A DNA stretch of 45,220 nt from JBAZLV01 sp041650055 (GCA_041650055.1 JBAZLV010000016.1:1-45220); one strand, 5' to 3'; positions 32,041-40,981 are shown, counted from the first letter of the stretch. Numbers and translations: made by a program. Notes: generated from the letters alone by a model not told the origin.

Positions 32041-32466
32041 TCAGCACGATTTCAAGTTTAAAAAAGTAAGCTGCTCATGCGCAAGGATTTCCTTCGCCTT
32101 TTCTATATCTTTGACTTCCACGAGGAGATATGCCCGCGTTCTTGACTCGACAACGTACACGTATGCATTTTCTATATTAATGCCATGCTTCGAAAGGATG
32201 TGCGAAACCTCATACATTCCTCCGGGACTGTCCTTCATCTCGATTGCCAATACTTCACTCAAGGAAACGGTAATCCCCGCCTTTTGGAGCTCTTGATAGG
32301 CAAGGTCGCATTTGTCAACCAGGAGCTTGATGATTCCGAAACCATTCGTACTGGTGATCGAAATGGCCAAAATGTTGATCGCCTTTTCCGAGAAGATCCT
32401 GGTAATTTTTTCGATTTTCCCCGGTTTGTTTTCGGAAAAAACCGAAATTTGCATGATCTTGTCCAT
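32041..32466 (-). CDS. Tandem ACT-domain protein
   Basis: 141 residues from ATG 32466 (AAGGAG 6-8 bases upstream); the longer open frame overlaps paaK. Two ACT modules are visible: QISVFSENKPGKIEKITRIFSEKAINILAISI (about 6-37) and VLAIEMKDSPGGMYEVSHILSKHGINIENAYVYV (about 72-105), each with the ligand-binding D/N-x-PG turn. ACT pairs bind amino acids. Such proteins are often found next to PaaK-type ligases, as here, and probably regulate or accompany them, perhaps sensing an aromatic amino acid. No enzymatic domain is attached. Confidence 0.88.
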   Translation of the reverse strand: MDKIMQISVFSENKPGKIEKITRIFSEKAINILAISITSTNGFGIIKLLVDKCDLAYQELQKAGITVSLSEVLAIEMKDSPGGMYEVSHILSKHGINIENAYVYVVESRTRAYLLVEVKDIEKAKEILAHEQLTFLNLKSC

Positions 32467-32494
32467 GGCTACTCCTTTTTGTTCGTCACGATCG

Positions 32495-33817
32495 TTAAAT
32501 AGTTCTGTTATCGATGACTCTTTTTGCTTTGCCTTCGCTGATGGGAAGCGTCCCCGGTTCATGGAGGGCAACCTTGGGTTTCACCAGAATTTCTGCTCGT
32601 ACCTTGTCAATGATGTGTGCCTGGAGATCAAGCAGGTGTTCAATGGTTCCATCAAAAATATTTTTCGATATTTCGACGTTGATCGTCAGGTGATCGTATG
32701 AATCAAGTACAATCTGATAGTTCTCGGCAACACCCGGAATGCTCATGAGCACTCGTTCAATCTGCTGCGGGAAAATATTCACCCCTCGCACGACGAACAT
32801 ATCGTCTGATCTGCCCAGAATTCTCGTTATTCGCCTATGGGTTCTTCCGCACGAGCAGGGGCCGGGAATGATTTTTGTGATATCGCGTGTCCGATAACGG
32901 ATAAGAGGCATTGCCTCGCGCCGAAGGGTTGTGAGAACCAGTTCTCCTTTCATTCCCTCTTCAAGGACTTCACCGGTTGCAGGATCGATGATTTCCATCA
33001 GGAAGTAATCTTCCCAAAGATGCATCCCGTTTTTCTGCTGGCATTCGAATGCGACCCCGGGACCGTTCATCTCGGTAAGACCGTAGGAATTGTATACATC
33101 GATACCAAAAAGCCGTTCGATCTTGTCTTTTGTTTCCTCCGTATACGGCTCAGCGCCCATATAGGCCCGTTTGAGATGCAGTTCTTTTTTAATATCAATC
33201 CCCCGCTCCTGCAGAACGCTTGCAAGATAGAGCGCATAGCTGGGGGTAATATGGAATACCGTTGTTCCGAAGTCCCGCATAAAAGAAATCTGACGATCCG
33301 TATTCCCAGGTCCGACCGGAAGCACAAGCACACCGAGTTTTTCAGCGCCGTAATGCATGACCAGCGCTCCGGTAAAGAGGCCGTACGTCATCATATTCTG
33401 GAGAATATCGTGTTTGCCGGTGCCGGTCATGACCAGGCAGCGGGCAATGAGATTCGCCGCATTATCAATATCGTTTCGCGAAAAAAGGATTGCTTTTGGC
33501 TTGCCGGTTGTTCCGCTTGAGGTATGAACCCGAATTGCCCCGTCTTTTGGCATTGCAAGCAGTCCGTAGGGGTACTGTGCACGGAGATCGTCATTGGTCG
33601 TAAAGGGCAGTTTTTTCAGGTCATCGAGTGAGTTTGTTTTTTCGGGAGATATTCCAGCTTCATCGCAACGTGTCCGGTAAAAAGGAACATGCTGATATGC
33701 CCGCTGAATGGTTTCCCGGAGGCAGGAAAGCTGAAGGGAGTTGAGGGCGTTTTGTTCAATCGTTTCTTCAGCGTGTTGCCAGAAAACATGTTTGCTCGAG
33801 GAGTCGGATGATTTCAT
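32495..33817 (-). CDS. paaK: Phenylacetate-CoA ligase family protein
   Basis: 440 residues, the usual PaaK length. AMP-forming acyl/aryl-CoA ligase. The P-loop HTSSGTTGKPKAILFS is at about residues 99-114, YNSYGLTEMNGPGVAFEC at about 246-263 is the PaaK signature, and the hinge region reads LIRYRTRDITKIIPGPCSCGRTHRRITRILGRSDDM. The C-terminal catalytic Lys lies in ISEGKAKRV. The substrate may be phenylacetate, indoleacetate or another aryl acid from amino-acid breakdown; no other paa genes are present. Promoter at 33926-33955; the ACT-protein gene follows 28 bases later. Confidence 0.9.
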   Translation of the reverse strand: MKSSDSSSKHVFWQHAEETIEQNALNSLQLSCLRETIQRAYQHVPFYRTRCDEAGISPEKTNSLDDLKKLPFTTNDDLRAQYPYGLLAMPKDGAIRVHTSSGTTGKPKAILFSRNDIDNAANLIARCLVMTGTGKHDILQNMMTYGLFTGALVMHYGAEKLGVLVLPVGPGNTDRQISFMRDFGTTVFHITPSYALYLASVLQERGIDIKKELHLKRAYMGAEPYTEETKDKIERLFGIDVYNSYGLTEMNGPGVAFECQQKNGMHLWEDYFLMEIIDPATGEVLEEGMKGELVLTTLRREAMPLIRYRTRDITKIIPGPCSCGRTHRRITRILGRSDDMFVVRGVNIFPQQIERVLMSIPGVAENYQIVLDSYDHLTINVEISKNIFDGTIEHLLDLQAHIIDKVRAEILVKPKVALHEPGTLPISEGKAKRVIDNRTI

Positions 33818-33925
33818 GACAAAGATCTCCGTTTCCTGATCGACGCGGTTCAGGAATTCCTTTTTGGTTGGTTCTCGGATGCGATTTTTTATGTGTATGT
33901 GCTGGACTGGTTGTTGAAACGGGTA

Positions 33926-33955
33926 ATTCTAACACAGATGGATAACCGACTGCAA
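33926..33955 (-). promoter_or_regulatory. Possible promoter of paaK
   Basis: On the minus strand, TTGCAG (33955-33950), an 18-base spacer and TAGAAT (33931-33926) precede paaK by about 110 bases. The -10 is good and the -35 fair. Confidence 0.45.
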
Positions 33956-34020
33956 CAATAACCTCCTTGCCGCTATTCATGATTGAATGCGGATTTCAGG
34001 TAAAAACAGGAAACTGCGCA

Positions 34021-34049
34021 TTGACGAGGGAAAAGGAGTGTGCTATTTT
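34021..34049 (+). promoter_or_regulatory. Promoter of the sodium:solute symporter gene
   Basis: TTGACG (34021-34026), a 17-base spacer and TATTTT (34044-34049) predict a start near 34056. This excludes the upstream in-frame ATG at 33967 and supports ATG 34117. Confidence 0.6.
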
Positions 34050-34116
34050 ACTTTACCCTTCATATCACGTATTTCACGCAATATCGAGAGGAAGGTTCGG
34101 AGAAGCTATCATTCTT

Positions 34117-35661
34117 ATGAATCAATTTTGGAATATTGTTATTGTTGTCGTGTATGTGCTCATTATGCTGGGAGTCGGATACTGGTCTATGCGCCGAACA
34201 AAGAATGTGGGCGATTTCTTTCTCGGAGGCCGCACGCTCGGCCCCTGGATGAGCGCGTTTGCCTATGGCACCACCTATTTTTCAGCAGTTCTTTTTATCG
34301 GCTATGCAGGAAAACTGGGATGGGGATTTGGCATTTATACGATGTGGATCGTGATCGGGAATACGCTTATCGGGACGTTTCTTGCCTGGAAACTGCTCGC
34401 TGGCAGGACGCATGAAATGACCGTGCGGCTCAAGGCGATCACCATGCCCGAATTTTTGCAAGCCCGGTACGATAGCAAGACCCTCCAGGTGATTGCTGCC
34501 CTCGCGGTATTTGTTTTCCTTGTCCCGTATTCCGCATCAGTCTATATGGGCTTGAGTTACCTCTTTGAATGTGCACTGGGTCTTCAATATAACGAAGCAT
34601 TGATCTTTCTTGCGGTCCTGACCGGAGTCTATCTCATGATGGGCGGCTACCTTGCGGTTGCCGTAAGCGATTTTATTCGCGGGATTCTCGAATTCTTCGG
34701 GGTCATGCTCATGGTATATCTTCTTGCTCAATGGCAGGGAGGGTTCGTTACGTCAGCTTCTCAATTGCTTGGGGATATAAAACTGATGGCGCCGGGGCTG
34801 ACAAAGTCTGTGCCGCTTGGTCCCGAGTGGATGCAAATTATCGTGCCGGGATCGTTGATTCTTTTTTCGCTTGTTCTTGTTACGAGTTTCGGGCCCATGG
34901 CGCTGCCCCAGATGGTTCAGAAGTTCTATTCCATACGGAGCAAGGCGGATGTAATTCGGGCAATGACGATCGCCGGTGTTTTTGCCTTGTTTATGACCTT
35001 TGGTGCATACTACAGCGGCGCATTGACACACTTGTATTATGCGGACGGATTTCCGCAGGCAATCGTTGCACAGGGAAAGCCGAATCTTGACCAGCTCATG
35101 CCGTACTTTATCACGACCCAGTTTTCCTACGGATTTGTGCTGCTTATTCTCTTGCTTGTCTTTTCAGCGTCCATGTCGAGCCTGTCTTCGCTCGTCTTAG
35201 TATCAAGCTCCGCAATCGCGATCGATATTTACGGCGCGTTTTTCAACCGGCATGCGAACCAAAAACAAACCATGTTCCTGATGCGTCTTTTGTGCGGAGT
35301 TTTTGTTGCGCTCTCGCTCATTCTTGCCATGAACAAGGTTGATGTGATTGTGAATCTGATGGTGATGTCCTGGGGAGCGCTTGCCGGTGTTTTTCTTGCG
35401 CCCTATATGTATGGATTATTCTGGAAAGGTGTTACCCGGGCCGGTGCTTTTGCAGGGGTTATAAGCGGGCTAGTTACTGCCTTTGTTCTCTTTTTGCTCT
35501 GGGGCAAGGAAGGAATTCCTCTGGCCGGAGCAATCACCATGTTTCTTCCCTTGCTCGTTGTTCCCGTGGTGAGCAAATTTACCGCACCACTTCCGAAAGA
35601 AGTTGTTGCTGCGGCGTTTGGCGATGAAAAAGAAGATAAGAGCAACGTTTCACTGGCATAA
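34117..35661 (+). CDS. Sodium:solute symporter (SSS family)
   Basis: 514 residues from ATG 34117. About 13 membrane helices are expected. The family motifs are visible: GVGYWSMRRTKNVGDFFLGGRTLGPWMSAFAYG (about 17-50), where DFFLGGR is the SSS hallmark, the ITMPEFLQARY segment (about 108-118), and LVFSASMSSLSSLVLVSSSAIAIDIYG (about 346-372) containing Na+-site serines. It could import acetate, proline, pantothenate or another solute; the neighbouring paaK and ACT genes on the other strand hint at an organic or amino acid. Shine-Dalgarno is weak. aroA'-like gene follows after 56 bases. Confidence 0.88.
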   Translation: MNQFWNIVIVVVYVLIMLGVGYWSMRRTKNVGDFFLGGRTLGPWMSAFAYGTTYFSAVLFIGYAGKLGWGFGIYTMWIVIGNTLIGTFLAWKLLAGRTHEMTVRLKAITMPEFLQARYDSKTLQVIAALAVFVFLVPYSASVYMGLSYLFECALGLQYNEALIFLAVLTGVYLMMGGYLAVAVSDFIRGILEFFGVMLMVYLLAQWQGGFVTSASQLLGDIKLMAPGLTKSVPLGPEWMQIIVPGSLILFSLVLVTSFGPMALPQMVQKFYSIRSKADVIRAMTIAGVFALFMTFGAYYSGALTHLYYADGFPQAIVAQGKPNLDQLMPYFITTQFSYGFVLLILLLVFSASMSSLSSLVLVSSSAIAIDIYGAFFNRHANQKQTMFLMRLLCGVFVALSLILAMNKVDVIVNLMVMSWGALAGVFLAPYMYGLFWKGVTRAGAFAGVISGLVTAFVLFLLWGKEGIPLAGAITMFLPLLVVPVVSKFTAPLPKEVVAAAFGDEKEDKSNVSLA

Positions 35662-35717
35662 CATAAAAAAACAAGACAGCTTCAGGAAATTCTTTATGAT
35701 AAAACAGGGAGGCAAAA

Positions 35718-36524
35718 ATGATTGGAAAACAGATTAGAATGGAACGGATTATGAACCGGGAGAACGGCCGGACGGTGATAGTGCCGCTCGATCATGGTGT
35801 TACTGTCGGTCCCATTCCCGGCCTTGTGGATATGAAGACCGTGATCGGCAAAATTGTAGATGGAGGCGCTAATTCCATCGTTATCCATAAAGGAATTGTC
35901 CGGACGGGTCATCGTGGCCAGGGCAGAGATATCGGTCTGATCGTTCATCTCTCTGCAAGCACTTCCCTGAGTCCTGATCCGAATTCAAAAGTTCTCGTTT
36001 GTACCGTGGAAGAAGCCATCAAATTGGGTGCGGACGGAGTTTCCATCCATGTGAATATTGGCGCTGAAGATGAGAAAGAAATGCTGAAGGATTTTGGCGA
36101 AGTCTCTAAAAAATGTCAGGAATGGGGCATGCCGCTTTTGGCGATGATGTATACACGCGGGAAAAAGATCAAGGTCGAGAGTGATGTTGCCGTTGTCAAG
36201 CATGCCGCTCGGGTTGCCGAAGAACTGGGGGCCGATCTGGTTAAGGTCAATTATACGGGCGACACGGACAGTTTCCGAGGTGTAATCGAAGGGTGTCGTA
36301 TTCCCGTATTGATTGCCGGAGGAGAAAAGGCGGAAAATGATATTGAGGTTTTGAAAAATATTAAGAATGCCATTCTTGCAGGCGGCGGCGGTGTTTCCAT
36401 TGGCAGGAACGTTTTTCAGCATAAGGAGCCCGGTCTGATGATCAAAGCAATCAAGGCGATTATCCATGAGGATGCGAGTGTGGCTGAGGCAACGGCGATC
36501 CTTGAAGGAAAGGCAAAAAAATGA
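35718..36524 (+). CDS. 2-amino-3,7-dideoxy-D-threo-hept-6-ulosonate synthase (AroA', class I aldolase-like)
   Basis: 268 residues with GGGAGG 6 bases before ATG 35718. In archaea (MJ0400 type) this enzyme condenses a methylglyoxal-derived 6-deoxy-ketohexose phosphate with aspartate semialdehyde to start aromatic amino-acid synthesis without DAHP. The barrel shows TVIVPLDHGVTVGPIPGL, GANSIVIHKGIVRTGHRGQGRD, GADGVSIHVNIG, MYTRGKKI, LVKVNYTGD with the Schiff-base Lys, IAGGEK and GGGGVSIGRNVFQ. Its direct coupling (ATGA overlap) to a DHQ synthase II gene supports this over a fructose-bisphosphate aldolase role. Confidence 0.88.
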   Translation: MIGKQIRMERIMNRENGRTVIVPLDHGVTVGPIPGLVDMKTVIGKIVDGGANSIVIHKGIVRTGHRGQGRDIGLIVHLSASTSLSPDPNSKVLVCTVEEAIKLGADGVSIHVNIGAEDEKEMLKDFGEVSKKCQEWGMPLLAMMYTRGKKIKVESDVAVVKHAARVAEELGADLVKVNYTGDTDSFRGVIEGCRIPVLIAGGEKAENDIEVLKNIKNAILAGGGGVSIGRNVFQHKEPGLMIKAIKAIIHEDASVAEATAILEGKAKK

Positions 36525-37516
36525 AAAGGGTCTGGCTCGATTGCCGTAATTGGAATAAAGATCTCGTAACGACGGCCATTGAAAACGGTGTCGATGCTGT
36601 TTTGGTTGCTCAGGCTGATGTTGCAAAAGTCAAGGCTCTGGGTCTTATCACTGTGGTCTCCGATGCTGAGAAGGCTGACCTGAGATTGGGAAAAGACGTC
36701 CTGGAGATCACGATCAGTAATAAAGCGGATGAAGAACGCATCGCCTCTCTTACGAAGGAAATAGCCATTGTGGAAAGTCGGGACTGGACAATCATTCCCC
36801 TGGAGAACATCATTGCCCAGGGCGCGAAGGTTCTTTTCCCCGTTTCTTCTTCTGAGGATGCCAAAGTGGCATTAACGATCCTGGAAAAAGGGGTCTGGGG
36901 TGTTCTCGTAAGAACGGACAATCCCGCTGTTTTAAAAGAGATTGTTCATTTTGCCAAAGGCATTGGGTCGCAGTTGATGCTCCAGGAGTTTGTTATCAAG
37001 GATGTTCAAAAAGTTTCCATGGGGGACCGGGTTTGCATTGATACGATTACGGACATGAACTTTGGAGAGGGAATGCTGATTGGTAATTACAGCAATGCCT
37101 TTTTCCTGGTCCATTCGGAGAGCGTTGAAAACCCGTATGTAGAGCCCCGGCCCTTCCGCGTGAATGCCGGCGCTGTTCACGCCTATATCATGCTGCCGAA
37201 TGGCAAAACGAAATATCTGGATGAACTCCGGACAGGTGATGAAATCCTTGTGGTGAATCAAAAAGGGGAAAGCTTTGTTTCGACGGTCGGCAGGCTCAAG
37301 ATTGAGAAGAGGCCGATGCTGAACATTGTGGCTGAAGTCCAGAATAAAGAGGTTTCTCTCATCCTGCAGAATGCGGAAACCATCCGGCTGACCAAACCCT
37401 CCGGGGAACCCATTTCCGTTGTGAAATTGACCAAGGGAGATAAAGTTTTAGGTTACACCGAAGCAGGGGGCAGGCATTTCGGATTCAAGATTACAGAAAC
37501 CATCAACGAGAAGTAA
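36521..37516 (+). CDS. 3-dehydroquinate synthase II (AroB')
   Basis: 331 residues. It converts the AroA' product to 3-dehydroquinate by oxidative deamination and cyclisation, replacing classical AroB. The N terminus KRVWLDCRNWNKDLVTTAIENGVDAVLV, the central RVCIDTITDMNFGEGMLIGNYSNAFFLVHSES and VEPRPFRVNAGAVHAYIMLPNGKTKYLDEL are the strongly conserved blocks of DHQ synthase II. ATG 36521 overlaps the previous stop (ATGA). A hairpin terminator follows the stop by 17 bases. Classical aroF/aroB are not in the window. Confidence 0.92.
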   Translation: MKRVWLDCRNWNKDLVTTAIENGVDAVLVAQADVAKVKALGLITVVSDAEKADLRLGKDVLEITISNKADEERIASLTKEIAIVESRDWTIIPLENIIAQGAKVLFPVSSSEDAKVALTILEKGVWGVLVRTDNPAVLKEIVHFAKGIGSQLMLQEFVIKDVQKVSMGDRVCIDTITDMNFGEGMLIGNYSNAFFLVHSESVENPYVEPRPFRVNAGAVHAYIMLPNGKTKYLDELRTGDEILVVNQKGESFVSTVGRLKIEKRPMLNIVAEVQNKEVSLILQNAETIRLTKPSGEPISVVKLTKGDKVLGYTEAGGRHFGFKITETINEK

Positions 37517-37532
37517 TTCCCTATCAAACTAT

Positions 37533-37595
37533 TAGCGGCTCTGCGCATGTTAGTATGGGCATATCAGCCCTTTTGGTCGAGCCGCTATTTTCCTG
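37533..37595 (+). terminator. Hairpin terminator after the aroA'-aroB' pair
   Basis: TAGCGGCTC (37533-37541) pairs perfectly with GAGCCGCTA (37579-37587); an inner GGGC/GCCC stem (37557-37560 with 37567-37570) folds the loop. TTTTCCTGTTT follows. The rest of the gap to 37728 is AT-rich with no clear promoter. Confidence 0.6.
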
Positions 37596-37728
37596 TTTAT
37601 ACGAGCTTTATAAAAGACCAACCTGATAATCATACTAACCATACGATTTTCGCAACACTATTGTTCGTAACCTGGTAATGGGAAAAAATGTGATGCCTCC
37701 AAACGCTAGGAGAAAGGCATGAACACTC

Positions 37729-38694
37729 ATGGATAAAAAACTTTTCAAGCAATTCCAGGAATTGGCACAATTGTGGGGTGGGTACAGAGCCTCACGGGTG
37801 ATATTGACCGCAAACAATTATGCAGTATTCGAGCAACTCCAAACTCCAAAGACAGCCGCGGAAGTCGCTTCTGCAGTGGGAACAGATCAGCGTGCTACCG
37901 AGATTTTACTTGATGCGGTTTCCGCGTTTGGCTTGCTCAAAAAAACAGGCGCAAAATATCGAAACACGGCCATTGCAAAAAAATTTCTGCTTAAGAAAAG
38001 CCCGTGGTATCAGGGCGATATGCTGCGCTACGCGGATTTTCTCTGGAAAAACTGGTCGGGTCTTGATGAGGTTGTCAAATCCGGGCTTCCGAATCATTCT
38101 GTCATCCGTGATAACGAGTCATTTATCAAGGGCATGCATAACAATGCACTGCTCCGGGCGAAAGATGTTGTAAAAAACATCGACTTGCGTGGCGTGAAAA
38201 AGGCGCTTGATCTTGGAGGCGGTCCGGGCACATACAGTATGGAGCTGGCCCGGCAGGGGATATCCGTCACGCTTTTCGACTTGCCGGACACGATAGAGAT
38301 AGCCAGGAAAATAGTCGGTGAAGCAAAGGTTCGGAATATCAATTTCCTGCGCGGGGATTATACGGTTGACGACATTGGAAACAATTACGACCTCGTGTTC
38401 ATCAGCCAGATTTTCCATTCAATGTCAAAAGACCAAAACCTGGCGCTGCTTGAAAAATCCAGAAACGCCCTGAATCCTAACGGCAAGATCGCAATACAAG
38501 AATTTCTGCTGGAGAAAAATAAAAACTCTCCACTTTCCGGCGCATTATTCTCGGTTAATATGCTTGTAAATACGCCATCCGGTAGAAGCTACACTTCTCA
38601 GGAAATGAAAGAATGGCTTGTGCAATCAGGATTTGAAGGCGTGAAGACAAAGATTTTGAACCAGAATGTTGTTTTGACTGCGACGAAGAAGTAG
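37729..38694 (+). CDS. SAM-dependent O-methyltransferase, family 2 type
   Basis: 321 residues. The N-terminal winged helix/dimerisation domain (LAQLWGGYRASRVILTANNYAVFEQL, then AAEVASAVGTDQRATEILLDAVSAFGLLKK) is followed by a Rossmann methyltransferase with the SAM motif KALDLGGGPGTYSMELARQG (about 159-178), the acidic FDLPDTIEIA and FISQIFHSMSKDQN. This layout matches the family of hydroxyneurosporene/acetylserotonin methyltransferases. The small-molecule substrate is not evident. AGGAG is 16 bases upstream of ATG 37729; a 5-codon mini-ORF beginning at ATG 37719 sits at ideal distance and overlaps the real start. Confidence 0.85.
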   Translation: MDKKLFKQFQELAQLWGGYRASRVILTANNYAVFEQLQTPKTAAEVASAVGTDQRATEILLDAVSAFGLLKKTGAKYRNTAIAKKFLLKKSPWYQGDMLRYADFLWKNWSGLDEVVKSGLPNHSVIRDNESFIKGMHNNALLRAKDVVKNIDLRGVKKALDLGGGPGTYSMELARQGISVTLFDLPDTIEIARKIVGEAKVRNINFLRGDYTVDDIGNNYDLVFISQIFHSMSKDQNLALLEKSRNALNPNGKIAIQEFLLEKNKNSPLSGALFSVNMLVNTPSGRSYTSQEMKEWLVQSGFEGVKTKILNQNVVLTATKK

Positions 38695-38804
38695 CGCTGT
38701 CTGCCCGGAAGAAGTGGGAAGTTGATTCATATGTCCGAGGTTAAAGGGACAGCAAACCTGTCGTTGATGCACGTTCAAGTGGGATTCTATTCGAGATAAT
38801 TTTT

Positions 38805-39704
38805 TCACTCAATCTTCTTCAAAACAACATTTGCCAGGCCTTTGATGAACGTCGTTGATGTATTCAATGATTCAGCACGGTTGAACCTGAGTCCCAGCTT
38901 CTCCGCATGTGCACGATGGACAATGTCTATGTCGTAGAGCGTTTCCAGATGATCGCATGTGAAACCGATCGGTACTTCGAGCACAGCCTTATGACCTTCT
39001 TGCGCTATCTTATCCATGACAGTTTCAACTTCCGGCTCAAGCCATGGCTCGTTTGCTTGAGCGCCTTTACTCTGCCATGCAATGCGCCATTTCTTTAATC
39101 CCAGTCCTTCGGCCACAAGCTTGATTGTTTCTTCAATTTGTTTCTGATAAGGGTCACCGCTTGTAATATATCTTAATGGTATGCTGTGGCTTGTGAAAAT
39201 AACCACGCATTGTTTGCGGTCTTCATGGCTAAATCGCTCTAAGCCCTCGGTGATTTTTTCCTGCCATGCTCTGATGAAAAAATGATTATTATGCCAGCTC
39301 GGGATAAAAGTTTTTCTGATCGCAACTCCGGCTGATTCGAATGCGTCACGATATCTGCTCGTCATAACAGTTGTTTCAAACGGCGACATCGAAAGCCCGA
39401 TGACATGCGTGGCTTCTTCTTTCAGTGCTTTTTGGAAGGACTCTTCAACTGTTGGGTGGGAACAGACGAAACCTTCATAAACACAGCATTTGCCCGCAAG
39501 CTTTTTTTCGAGCGCTTCTGCCTGTGCTTTCACAATTTCGGGGAGTGGGGATTTTCCACCGATCAATTTGTATCGCTCAGCAATTGCGGATACAACAGAC
39601 GGAGGAACAGGCTTGCCTATGAAGGCGGTCATGAATGGACCGACCTCATTGAGCGACCTCGGCCCGCCGAGGGATATGAGGAGGATGGCAGTGTTGTTAG
39701 GCAT
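38805..39704 (-). CDS. hemH: Ferrochelatase
   Basis: 299 residues, at the short end of the family. Inserts Fe2+ into the porphyrin. The N-terminal LLISLGGPRSLNEVGPFM, the catalytic His in VVIFTSHSIPLRY (about 166-178), AWQSKGAQANEPWLEP and the metal-site Glu in IGFTCDHLETLYDID (about 245-259) are all present. It follows hemE on the same strand with an 81-bp gap filled by repeat units. The convergent methyltransferase gene ends 110 bases away. Confidence 0.95.
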   Translation of the reverse strand: MPNNTAILLISLGGPRSLNEVGPFMTAFIGKPVPPSVVSAIAERYKLIGGKSPLPEIVKAQAEALEKKLAGKCCVYEGFVCSHPTVEESFQKALKEEATHVIGLSMSPFETTVMTSRYRDAFESAGVAIRKTFIPSWHNNHFFIRAWQEKITEGLERFSHEDRKQCVVIFTSHSIPLRYITSGDPYQKQIEETIKLVAEGLGLKKWRIAWQSKGAQANEPWLEPEVETVMDKIAQEGHKAVLEVPIGFTCDHLETLYDIDIVHRAHAEKLGLRFNRAESLNTSTTFIKGLANVVLKKIE

Positions 39705-39790
39705 AGGATGCAGGATGCACGATGCCAGATACAGGATTTGAGATAAAGACGGTGTTATCAGGCATCATGTATCGGGTATCATGGATCATG
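39705..39790. repeat. Short interspersed repeat units between hemE and hemH
   Basis: Left arm 39707-39738 has GGATGCAGGATGCACGATGCCAGATACAGGAT-like units; the right arm (39757-39790) has ATCAGGCATCATG, TATCGGGTATCATGGATCATG in the roughly inverted sense. The word ATCAGGCATC (39757-39766) and the GATGCC/GGAT units recur in the oppB-oppC gap (10161-10232). It fills nearly the whole gap and touches the hemE stop. Confidence 0.6.
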
Positions 39791-40820
39791 TTCGCTTGCT
39801 CAGCGCATGTGTCGTATTAATAAACTCTTCTGCGTTTTCGATTGGCGTCTGAGGCAGAATGCCATGACCGAGATTCATGATATGGCCGTTTCTGTTGCCA
39901 GTGTGTTCGAGAATCTCTTTAACTCGCTTCCTGATGAACTCTCTTGTGCCGAAGAGAGAAGCCGGATCTAGGTTTCCTTGTATGCCTTTGTCGTAGCCTA
40001 TCTCTTTCCAGGCTGATCCAAGATTACATCGCCAGTCAATTCCAATCACATCGCCACCTGCTTCTGTTACCATATCGAGCAGATGATTTGCATTGTTCGC
40101 AAAATGGATGAGCGGAACGGTTTTTTCTATTCCTGCGATAAGATTTTTTTGATGGGGAAGCACAAACTCTTTATAGTCTTCTCGCCCGAGGGCTCCGACC
40201 CAACTGTCGAATAACTGAACTACCTGCACACCGGCATCAATCTGGGCATTAAGATATCCAACAATAATGGCTGTCAGCTGTTCCATGAGCGCATGCCATG
40301 TTTGAGGTTCTTTAAACATCATGGTTTTTGCCTGTTGATAGCTCCTGGAACTTCCTCCTTCAATCAGGTAACAGGCGAGGGTAAACGGCGCTCCTGAAAA
40401 ACCAATGAGAGGAACAAAGCCATTCAATTTCTCTAAAGCCAGCCGTATGGCCTTCATCACATAATCGAGTTGAGCAGCCGGATTGATTTGTTTGAGATTC
40501 CGTACATCCGTCATGGTTCGTACCGGATTACGGATTATTGGGCCTTCTCCCTCGGCAAATTCAAGTTTAATTCCCATGGGGTCGAATGGCAGAAGAATGT
40601 CAGCAAAAATAATTGCCGCATCAATTTCAAAACGTCTGACAGGCTGGATCGTGATTTCTGCGGCAAGCTCGGGTGTCTTGCACATTTCAAGGAATGAATG
40701 CTTTGCTCTGATTTCCCGATATTCAGGTAAATACCGGCCAGCCTGGCGCATCATCCAGACCGGCGTACAATCCACTGGTTCTTTACGGCATGCCTTTATG
40801 AATCTATTCGATCGAGACAT
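39786..40820 (-). CDS. hemE: Uroporphyrinogen decarboxylase
   Basis: 344 residues from ATG 40820, preceded by GGAG at the right distance; the open frame from TTG 40832 contains that GGAG and is rejected. It decarboxylates uroporphyrinogen III to coproporphyrinogen III. Signatures: PVWMMRQAGRYLPEYR (about 21-36, with the active-site Arg residues), ADILLPFDPMGIKLEF with the catalytic Asp, GFSGAPFTLACYLIEGGSS, and GHGILPQTPIENAEEF near the C terminus. A weak promoter-like TTGCAA-N17-TACATG is present upstream on the minus strand around 40875-40905. hemH follows. Confidence 0.96.
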   Translation of the reverse strand: MSRSNRFIKACRKEPVDCTPVWMMRQAGRYLPEYREIRAKHSFLEMCKTPELAAEITIQPVRRFEIDAAIIFADILLPFDPMGIKLEFAEGEGPIIRNPVRTMTDVRNLKQINPAAQLDYVMKAIRLALEKLNGFVPLIGFSGAPFTLACYLIEGGSSRSYQQAKTMMFKEPQTWHALMEQLTAIIVGYLNAQIDAGVQVVQLFDSWVGALGREDYKEFVLPHQKNLIAGIEKTVPLIHFANNANHLLDMVTEAGGDVIGIDWRCNLGSAWKEIGYDKGIQGNLDPASLFGTREFIRKRVKEILEHTGNRNGHIMNLGHGILPQTPIENAEEFINTTHALSKRT

Positions 40821-40981
40821 AAAAGACTCCAAATCTTTAAACAGGAAAAATACGAAGTGCTACAGTAGATAACATGTATCACACTTTGTTCGATATTGCA
40901 ACCTAAGCCGGTTGTGATTCCTGTAGTGTACTTTCTGCAATTTTGTCATGTATTTTGTGTTTTGCAGTCCTGTTTTAATTC

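Noticed and set aside
32837..33520. 227-codon plus-strand open frame inside paaK
   Set aside because: Antisense shadow of a conserved ligase gene.
35718..36524. Annotation as class I fructose-bisphosphate aldolase
   Set aside because: The fold is shared, but translational coupling to DHQ synthase II favours the AroA' function.
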